The notes under the pieces are model-generated. The model was given only the letters and a program-made list of their open reading frames with translations, was not told where the DNA came from and searched no databases. A DNA stretch of 64,000 nucleotides, taken from NCBI GenBank assembly GCA_947561585.1, contig CANNZV010002564.1:1-64000 (forward strand), in the 5' to 3' direction. Every line of letters starts with the position of its first letter. The first letter of the stretch is position 1. Below are positions 56,311 to 64,000 of the stretch, one piece after another. The translations under genes were made by a program, and so were the position numbers. The stretch is from Caprella mutica. Lineage: Eukaryota > Arthropoda > Malacostraca > Amphipoda > Caprellidae.

Positions 56311-57322
56311 TCGCCGACAACACTTTCGCCGCACAACACATTCGCCGAAAACACTTTCGCCGCACGACACATTCGCCGAAAACACTTTCGCCGCACAACA
56401 CATTCGCCGAAAACACTTTCGCCGCACGACATTCACCGGAAAAACACTTTCGCCACACGACACATTCGCCGAAAACACTTTCGCCGCACAACACATTCGC
56501 CGAAAAACACTTTCGCCGAAAATATGACCATTTTTTAGCAGACTAAGGTTTACTACAAAAATTTAAGTTTATTGAACATCCTGTGTTAAATGATTATTTA
56601 AAATTGATCATATTTTTTATTAACTATAAATTAAACGGTAATTAATTGTCTGGTTTTAATGCCATATAAATGCTTGTTCTCAGTCCCATTATAAAAGTTT
56701 CTAAAACAATTTAGAATGGGTTTAACGTCTGCTTCGGCCATATCGTTTACTATATCGCTGATGTCAAAATGAAATTAATTGTAAAGGACTAGAAGAATTA
56801 AGAAGTCATAAATTACCTACAAATGCTCTTGGATGTAGAAAAGCTACTGATTCTACAACAATGTATATAGAAGGATCATTCTACAATGTATATAGAAGGA
56901 TCATTCTACAATGTATATAGAAGGATCATTCTACAATGTATATAGAAGGATCATTCTACAATGTATATAGAAGGATCATTCTACAATGTATATAGAAGGA
57001 TTAAAATAAAGTGTGACCAACCCCCCAAAAAAATTATTTTTTCTTCTGTAACTGATAATTGTAGACAGAAAATAGGATCAACATACAGTTGATAAGCTGA
57101 CACAAGTAATGCAGCAATAACATAATAAGAATTATTTAAGTTGACGTAAATTCCAGAAGGTTTAACCAATAATTATGTAGAATATTTTAAAGTCATTTAT
57201 ACACTTATATGTAAGTTCATCTATATGTAATTTCATCTGGACATATGAGATTAATTTGTTTACCTTTTTTTAAATTATCATATTTTTTCGGCGAAAGTGC
57301 TGTTCGGCGAATGTGTTTTAGA
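56311..57322. mobile_element. ~1-kb element with CGCCGAAAACACTTT tandem ends
   Basis: The left end holds about ten copies of TTCGCCGAAAACACTTTCGC type. The right end (57285-57320) holds the complement, TCGGCGAAAGTGCTGTTCGG. TTACACCAACTTTATGAGGT plus CTATTGAT occurs outside both ends (56250, 57450), so the flanks are also duplicated. The interior holds a family S copy and the 25-bp array. Confidence 0.75.
56860..57002. repeat. 25-bp array, ~6 units
   Basis: AATGTATATAGAAGGATCAT then TCTAC is repeated almost perfectly. Confidence 0.93.
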
Positions 57323-58741
57323 CCATACCTTCATAGATTATAAAGTCTTAATTTCGACGATCGCTACCTCATGTTAAAGTTTGGCAACAAAAGTGTCGCA
57401 CACCCTGTAGATTATCCCTTATAAATATTCTACTGGAGACATTCATTTGATTTACACCAACTTTATGAGGTACTATTGATAGAGTGTCTGTTTAACGTAT
57501 TTTGTGACTGACCGACATTATTTTAATCACTATACAACCTTTTTTCTAAACTAAGTTTTAGTTAAGCTCCACAGTTCCTCCCCCCTTACTCACTTTTACT
57601 TCTCCCACCTTCATTTCCCCCACATTCAATTGCCTCACCTTCATTTCCCCCACATTCAATTGCCTCACCTTTTACTAATTATAATCAAATTGAAACCCAC
57701 AATGAAAATAAGAGGAACAAAATATAAAAGACAATAACAAGTTTAGTTTGTGGTATCATGCATACCCAAGTTGCTTATATCTGATTACTGAGAGCGTAAC
57801 GGACTCACTCCAAGTGGTGAGTCAGTTGCCAAAATAATATCGCGTCTTGCAGGACGCTACAATCCTTATTTTAAGGTCACGTGACTGGCAATCTAGCGTC
57901 AGTTTAATGGAGAAATGATATAACTGAATCAAAATAAGGTTTTACACCGTCTTCCTTAGCGTCGTGCAATCACTGCAACACTTCCTCTCTCTAGAGTAGT
58001 TTATCATAACTCTATGACTCACTAAGGAAGGAACACGTAGAATAATTTATAATATGATAATCATTTATTTCTCTCATATAAGAATTGGTATTCATGCTAA
58101 CACCTGCTAATATATTTAGCCTAATTTCTGAATTATTGGTCTGTCTGTCCTAATGCGTGACAGTTGGATTAACCACATGTTAATTATTAGGTTTATAATG
58201 GTTAGATTGATTCAATGTGTTACAATCATTAAATGACATGACAACCATGTGAATGCAATATGTAATTGTTTGCAAGGAATGTTGTCACAACATTTTCTCA
58301 AAAATTTTACAACATTGTCCCGATATTGGTACAACATTGTCTCAAAATTGTAAAAATATTGGGACTATTTTGTTAGAACATTACCCCAATATTGTTACAA
58401 CATTGTCCCAATATTGTTAGAACATTGACCCAATATCGTTACAGAATTGTCCCAACACGGATCTAGGTTAATTGATCCCCGGTCAATACATCCCGTACTG
58501 TTTGATTCCCTGACAAATGATTCCTGGTCTTTTGATTCCCAGTCATATTTTTAATTTTTTTACACCTAGTAGATATTTTTAACCAGCGTATATATAAATA
58601 ATATGTAACAGTTAGTTAATTTAAAGAAAAGCAGTAAGGGTAATTCAGCTAACAATAATTTGAATCTTGTATATCCGAATAAATAACAAATGATTCAATC
58701 AATTTTACGTTCGGAAAATTGATATTCAATAATGAAATCTT
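57323..58741. other. Repeat-poor intergenic stretch with short decayed repeats
   Basis: CCTTCATTTCCCCCACATTC repeats at 57600-57670, CAACATTGTCCCAATATTGT repeats at 58300-58455, and TGATTCCCGGTC-type repeats at 58465-58550. No exon was recognised. Confidence 0.5.
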
Positions 58742-59010
58742 AAGGGCCATACACACGTAGGGTTTTTTAAGTCTTTCCACCAGACTTTTTGCTAAGCTCC
58801 TCCTACTTTTTCCACAAGAATATAAGAAAAAACGATATAATTAATATTTATTTTAATTGGTATCCATGATACCAGCAGGTATCATGGATACCAACTGAAA
58901 TAAATAACAGTTATATCGTTCTTTCTTATATTCTCGTGGAAAAAGTAGGAGGAGCTTAGCAAAAAGTCTGGTGGAAAGACTTAAAAAACCCTACGTGTGT
59001 ACGGCCCTTA
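58742..59010. mobile_element. Hairpin MITE, family P1, near-perfect copy
   Basis: AGGGCCATACACACGTAGGG at left is complementary to CCCTACGTGTGTACGGCCCT at right. Arms run ~125 bp with very few mismatches to the core GGTATCCATGATACCAGCAG. Confidence 0.92.
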
Positions 59011-60285
59011 AAGTAGTTCCATACCCAGTTCTTATTACAACTAGCACGTATGACACGTCAAATAATTATGGAATATGTGTAGCAATTAGTAAATAATAAA
59101 TAATGAGGAGTAACTTTTGGTTATTCGTTTTCAGAAGCTGTTTTCGCTGTAATTATTGCTAACATTATGAAATGCATTGGTCAAATATAATTCTATAGTA
59201 AATAGTACAGGTATATAATTTACCATGAAATAATTTCAATTGCTGGAGAAATAATTACTAGTCATGTTCATTTTCATTTCAATGTTTATGCATGCATTTT
59301 ATTTTAATTAATATTTACATTATTCATTGCATGTTAATATTCATTTAATTAACATAGGTAGGTACTAATAGACATTAATTTGCGTTAAATTATTCATTTT
59401 AAAATGAATATCTTACCATATTATCATATGTAATCTAAAATTCATTTATTTCGTTAATAATCAGTTACACAAGTGTTAGAGATTTAATCAATTTAATTGG
59501 GAGGGATATATATATATATATATATTTTTTTTTTCTGGAGGGGGGGGGGGTAAGTTCCGAGTTATCAAACGTTCCCATATTTTCGACCATTTAAGGAATT
59601 ATTTAAATTGGTATCCATGGTACCTGCAGGTATCATGGATGCCAATTAAAGTAGCAGGTACATTACATATAATTTTCTTCTATATAATAACTTATAAATG
59701 ACCCTATTATGTATAATCTCACAACTGCACAAGTGAGTGAAGAATTAAAAATATTAACAAAACATAAGAGAATGGAACAATGTTAAAATAGTGAATATAA
59801 AACTAATTACTAACTTTAAATACTCGGAAAAATCTATTTTACTCAAATAACTAATTAATTAAAATGAATAAGCTATTATAAGTTAAATTTCAGTAAGTAG
59901 GCTAGATAATAGGTAAAAAATATCGTCTATAAAATGTACGCAATAATTTTGCAATCGCGACTGTTACACGTCTGAACAATCGGAGAAAAACAATTGTACA
60001 CTATTGGCTACCTACAGGAAACGAGAAATGTTGAAAACACTTGACACGACCTGCAGCTACGCACTACCTTCCTACATCGTGACAAACAAAAACTGAAGCA
60101 AGGAATTTCTAGAGCAGCTGGAAGGAGCCAAAGCGTTACTCAGCCACTTTGAGTCCTGCCCTTCCGTTAACAGCCAGTTAACAGCCAACTGAAAGTTAGC
60201 TCCTCCCATTTGATCACGTGGCAAAAGTTCTTGGTCTTTATTGGCTCTCAGTGTTGAGTAAACAGTCATGTGGAATGTAAAAGCT
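59011..60285. other. AT-rich intergenic DNA with one P2 element, no gene seen
   Basis: A (TA)n run is at 59508-59525 and a G run at 59540-59552. A P2 hairpin with GGTATCCATGGTACCTGCAG core is at 59549-59710. A minus-strand open frame at 60072-60269 has no recognisable domain. Confidence 0.5.
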
Positions 60286-60563
60286 GATGACCGAAGGCTA
60301 GTTTACTCGCTGCTAGCTTTGAGTTTTCTTTCTGCCAAGAAGCCATCTAGACAACGAGAGTTGAAACTATCTGTTGCAATACCAAGAAAAAGTTACTCGC
60401 TGCTAGTTTACTTGCAACCATGATGACACTGGGCGAGTTTACAAGCCAACTCGCCAGAAGTGTTGAACATGTTCAACTTTTTTCTTTTTTAGAAGCTGCT
60501 AGTTCACTAGTGAGTTTATTAGCAGCTTGTTGCGAGCAAGCTAGCCTCGTGTCATCTGGGCTT
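60286..60563. mobile_element. MITE with GATGAC..GGCTAG ends
   Basis: AGCTGATGACCGAAGGCTAG at left is imperfectly complementary to CTAGCCTCGTGTCATCTGGG at right. The interior repeats GAGTTTAC / GCTGCTAG words. Confidence 0.65.
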
Positions 60564-60829
60564 TAAAGCAAATGGTTCTTGCTCCCCCTCTTGAAATTTT
60601 TTTTTTCTGAACTTCAGACAATGGCTTATAAAATACCGCTAAAACAATATATTTTATAATAATCCTCTGTTCATATTACTGATTGATAATGTTATCTTAG
60701 TGAACTTTTAATTGAAGTAAAAGGAATTAAGATTAAAATTGAAGCAATCTCTGTATGATGATTGACCAAAATGAAGAAATATCATACTCAAAATCACAGC
60801 TAAAAACCAACGAACTAAACACACAACGA

Positions 60830-61535
60830 CTGGCTGAGTCAGTTAGATGAAGGTATTAACCATTCGACAGGCTGAGTCAGTTGGATGAAGGTATTAACCA
60901 AACGACAAGGTGAGCCAGTTGGCTGAATGTATTAACCAAACAACAGGCTGAGCCAATTGGCTGAAGGTATTAACCAAACAACAATCTGAGTCAGTTGGCT
61001 GAAAGAATTAACCAAACGACAGGTTAAGCCAGTTGGCTGAAGGTATATACCAAACAACAGGCTGAGTCAGTTGGCTGAAGGTATTAACCAAACGACAGGC
61101 TGAACCAGTTGACTGAAGGTATTAACCAAACAACAGGCTGAACCAGTTGACTGAAGGTATTAACCAAACAACAGGCTGAACCAGTTGACTGAAGGTATTA
61201 ACCAAACAACAGGCTGAACCAGTTGACTGAAGGTATTAACCAAATGACAGGCTGAGTTAGTTGGCTGAAGGTATTAACCAAACCACAGGCCGACTCAGTT
61301 GGCTGAAGGTATTAACCAAACGACAGGCTGAACAAGTTGACTGAAGGTATTAACCAAACAACAGGCTGAAACAGTTGACTGAAGGTATTAACCAAACAAC
61401 AGGCTGAGTTAGTTGGCTGAAGGTATTATCCAAACGACAGCTAGGCTGAGTCAGTTGGCTGAAGATATTAACCAAAAGACAAGCTGAGTCAGTTGGCTGA
61501 GGTTGGTTGTAGGTATTAACCGAACGACAGCGTAT
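60830..61535. repeat. 38-bp array, ~18 units
   Basis: The unit includes CAGGCTGAGTCAGTTGGCTG then AAGGTATTAACCAAACGA. Subtypes differ at GAACCAGTTGACTG versus GAGTCAGTTGGCTG and cluster in blocks. Confidence 0.93.
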
Positions 61536-62352
61536 GATGCATACTGTGTTCCCTACCAAAACTGTTTGTAATATATCTACTTCACAATTCACATCATGTA
61601 TAGTGAACAATAATCACAGTACAATGATAAAGGGTTGTTAAAACACTCTGTATGTGAGGAAAGTACTGCATTTACTGAAGCTTCATGACGTCACATACAC
61701 AACACATTCGATAAATGATGCATATTATAGCTACTGATAACATGGGAATAAGTACCTGTCTATCACCCTACATATATACTAATACACAGTGTGCATTTGT
61801 CTGTTGGTTGGTTAGTTGGATGGAGAATCCCACACTTTATCAATTAATATGCATTATTTATTTTTATATACATATATATATCTAAAATATTATTCATTTA
61901 CTTAAGTATATGTAAATTATATATTTTTCATTTTTCTTTAATTATATTTTCTATATGTTATTATATTTATCTTTTACTATTGATACACCGTTAATTTTAA
62001 TAGAAGTACACCATTATTATGGTATAGGAGATATGATAGATAAGAATGACTTACTAAAGTAGTGTACCTGTATTTTGCAGTCTATGATGACGTTGCATTT
62101 TATAACGATAGGTACACAGTACAATGGACATACAATAACCATTATTGTGCTGTGATTGCAAACATACAGAACCTTTATTTTAGTGATATTTAGTAGAAGA
62201 AAAATGAAACAATTGAACGCAAATTAATTAGATTAATTTGAGAATTCATACATCCCCTATCATATAGAAATTATTTATTGTTAATAATGTTTTGCAAGTA
62301 CCTAGTTACTCTCAGTGACATATGAATTGATTCGATACTAATACCATTTGGC
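61536..62352. other. AT-rich intergenic DNA, no gene seen
   Basis: Low-complexity AT sequence without exon-like frames. Confidence 0.5.
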
Positions 62353-62520
62353 TGGGGTAAGTTACGAATTATTGGTCATTTCCACATTATCGACCACATA
62401 TAAGAAAAAAATTAAATTGGTATCCATGATATCTGAAGGTATCATGGATACCAATTGAAATAACGAGTTAAATATTATAATGTCAAATTATATAACTTTT
62501 TATTATATAGTGATTGGTGA
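62353..62520. mobile_element. Hairpin MITE, family P2
   Basis: GGTAAGTTACGAATTATTGG and CCACATTATCGACCACATAT at left. Core GGTATCCATGATATCTGAAG. The right arm is decayed. Confidence 0.7.
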
Positions 62521-62764
62521 TTGTAATTTACTATATGTATAATCTGCAAATTTATAATACAAATTACTTTGTTTCTGTTAAATGGTGCATTTTGCGGGGG
62601 TTTTTTACGAGATATTTTCCTTAAGCGACCGGATAAAGAAAACACATATGTGTAATCTTACTCTAATAAGCACAATAATTATGATTTTTTCTTAATTTGT
62701 TTTTTCATTGGTACCTTCCCAGATTGCACAAGGTTATATTTTAGGCGGCATTAGTTTATTTATC

Positions 62765-63045
62765 ATCTTGTTATTCGAAAAAGTCTTCAACCGATTTGGC
62801 TATAATTTGATGGGACGATTGGTCAATGTACAAGGACCATCTTGTTAAATTTTGGGAGAGGCCCAGTCAAAGGTCAAGGTCATCTCTAACTCAAAAGCAT
62901 TCAAGAAAATTGGCAAAAATTTAGTGGGACGATTGGTCATTATCCAGACACCATTTGGTAAGATTTTGAGAGCGAACAGGTCAAAGGAATGATCAATGTC
63001 ATTTATAAGCGACGGCGAAGTTATGCGCTCCATGAGTGCACGTCA
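62765..63045 (+). repeat. Dispersed repeat ending GGCGAAGTTATGCGCTCC
   Basis: GTGGGACGATTGGTCATTAT and GACGGCGAAGTTATGCGCTC match the reverse complement of 46256-46470. An internal duplication of GGGACGATTGGTC occurs ~110 bp apart. Confidence 0.7.
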
Positions 63046-63164
63046 TCTAGATTAATTGTTTTCTTTGCCTATTTATTGTCTTTGTTAATGCACGTTCGAA
63101 TTGATTCAGGACTTAACGGGTTAAAACTTTATACCGAGAAATTACTCAGATTTTGAGGATCTAC

Positions 63165-64000
63165 GAGAGTGGAGGAGGTTGTAGAGGGAGTGGAGGGGGT
63201 GGTAGAGGGGGTGGTAGAGGGGGTTGGAGGGGGTTGTAGAGGGGGTGGAGGGGGTTGTAGAGGGAGTGGAGGGGGTGGTAGAGGGAGTGGAGGGAGTTGT
63301 AGAGGGAGTGGAGGGGTTGTAGAGGGAGTGGAGGGGTTGTAGAGGGAGTGGAGGGGGTGGTAGAGGGAGTGGAAGGGGTTGTAGAGGGAGTGGAGGGGGT
63401 TGTAGAGGGAGTGGAGGGGTTGTAGAGGGAGTGGAGGGGGTGGTAGAGGGAGTGGAGGGGGTGATAGAGGGAGTGGAGGGGTTGTAGAGGGAGTGGAGGG
63501 GGTTGTTGAGGGAGTGGAGGGGGTGGTAGAGGGAGTGGAGGGAGTTGTAGAGGGAGTGGAGGGGTTGTAGAGGGAGTGGAGGGGTTGTAGAGGGAGTGGA
63601 GGGGGTGGTAGAGGGAGTGGAAGGGGTTGTAGAGGGAGTGGAGGGGGTTGTAGAGGGAGTGGAGGGGTTGTAGAGGGAGTGGAGGGGGTGGTAGAGGGAG
63701 TGGAGGGGGTGATAGAGGGAGTGGAGGGGTTGTAGAGGGAGTGGAGGGGGTTGTTGAGGGAGTGGAGGGGGTGGTAGAGGGAGTGGAGGGGGTGGTAGAG
63801 GGAGTGGAGGGGGTTGTAGAGGGAGTGGAGGGGGTTGTAGAGGGAGTGGAGGGGTTGTATAGGGAGTGGAGGGATGGTAGAGGGAGTGGAGGGAGTTGTA
63901 GAGGGAGTGGAGGGGTTGTAGAGGGAGTGGAGGGGTTGTAGAGGAAGTGGAGGGAGTTGTAGAGGGAGTGGAGGGGTTGTAGAGGGAGTGGAGGGAGTTG
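63165..64000. repeat. G-rich ~20/21-bp minisatellite running off the window
   Basis: About 40 units of GGAGGGGGTTGTAGAGGGAG type. The plus strand is almost pure purine, with runs of 3-5 G. A variant (GGAAGGGGTTG) recurs at 63371 and 63619, 248 bp apart, showing a higher-order block. The array is cut by the window edge. Confidence 0.95.

Noticed and set aside
60072..60269. Minus-strand 65-codon frame
   Set aside because: No homology recognised and no splice partners. It borders a MITE, so chance is the simpler view.
63741..63941. Plus-strand Glu/Gly/Val repeat frame
   Set aside because: By-product of the G-rich ~21-bp minisatellite. It is broken by stops elsewhere in the same array.

Overview
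The window is nuclear DNA of an animal. It is AT-rich, its genes are split by introns with GT..AG borders, and it is crowded with tandem repeats and small palindromic DNA transposons. The encoded proteins (agmatinase-like ureohydrolase, retinol-dehydrogenase-13-like SDR, BARD1, ectonucleotide pyrophosphatase) mark a metazoan. Repeat style and intron density suggest a marine invertebrate, but the phylum cannot be fixed from the sequence alone. No prokaryotic or viral genes, rRNA, tRNA or CRISPR array was recognised.

Four genes were rebuilt exon by exon, all on the minus strand. The splice phases close exactly in each. (1) An agmatinase/guanidino-acid ureohydrolase with a mitochondrial-type leader: 4909-9479, 8 exons, 368 aa. 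(2) An RDH13-like short-chain dehydrogenase: 12772-16561, 7 exons, 327 aa. (3) BARD1, with RING, ankyrin and tandem BRCT domains: 22962-36536, 12 exons, 598 aa. (4) An ENPP1/3-type ectonucleotide pyrophosphatase/phosphodiesterase: 43116-52254, 14 exons, 742 aa. They do not form an obvious pathway. No convincing plus-strand gene was found.

Region by region: 1-4.9 kb holds an inverted-repeat element enclosing a 1.2-kb array of 30-bp units, then AT-rich DNA and a 10-bp TTGACC array. 4.9-9.5 kb is the agmatinase gene. 9.5-12.6 kb holds dispersed repeats and hairpin elements. 12.6-16.6 kb is RDH13. 16.8-21.2 kb and 32.4-36.4 kb are clusters of mutually nested MITEs; the second fills BARD1 intron 1. 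36.5-43.1 kb holds several transposon families. 43.1-52.3 kb is ENPP. 52.3-64 kb is repeat-dominated, with arrays of 35-bp, 25-bp, 38-bp and G-rich ~21-bp units.

The most striking observation is that many gene-associated tandem arrays start at an exon border and carry that border in their repeat unit. In agmatinase intron 6 about 36 units of 22 bp each repeat the end of exon 6 plus its 5' splice site. Agmatinase intron 3 opens with about five 25-bp copies of its own GA|GTAAGT donor. The RDH13 stop codon context is repeated about eight times directly downstream, and the BARD1 stop context begins a 0.6-kb array. BARD1 intron 7 is almost wholly a 16-bp satellite that runs up to 11 nt from the 3' splice site. 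Because the repeated exon ends encode conserved residues, the exon was probably the source. This looks like an exon-border-seeded satellite process rather than random microsatellites. A second theme is palindromic MITEs: two families with different termini share the same GGTATCCATGATACC core, and nested hAT-like insertions can be ordered in time by exact 8-bp target duplications.
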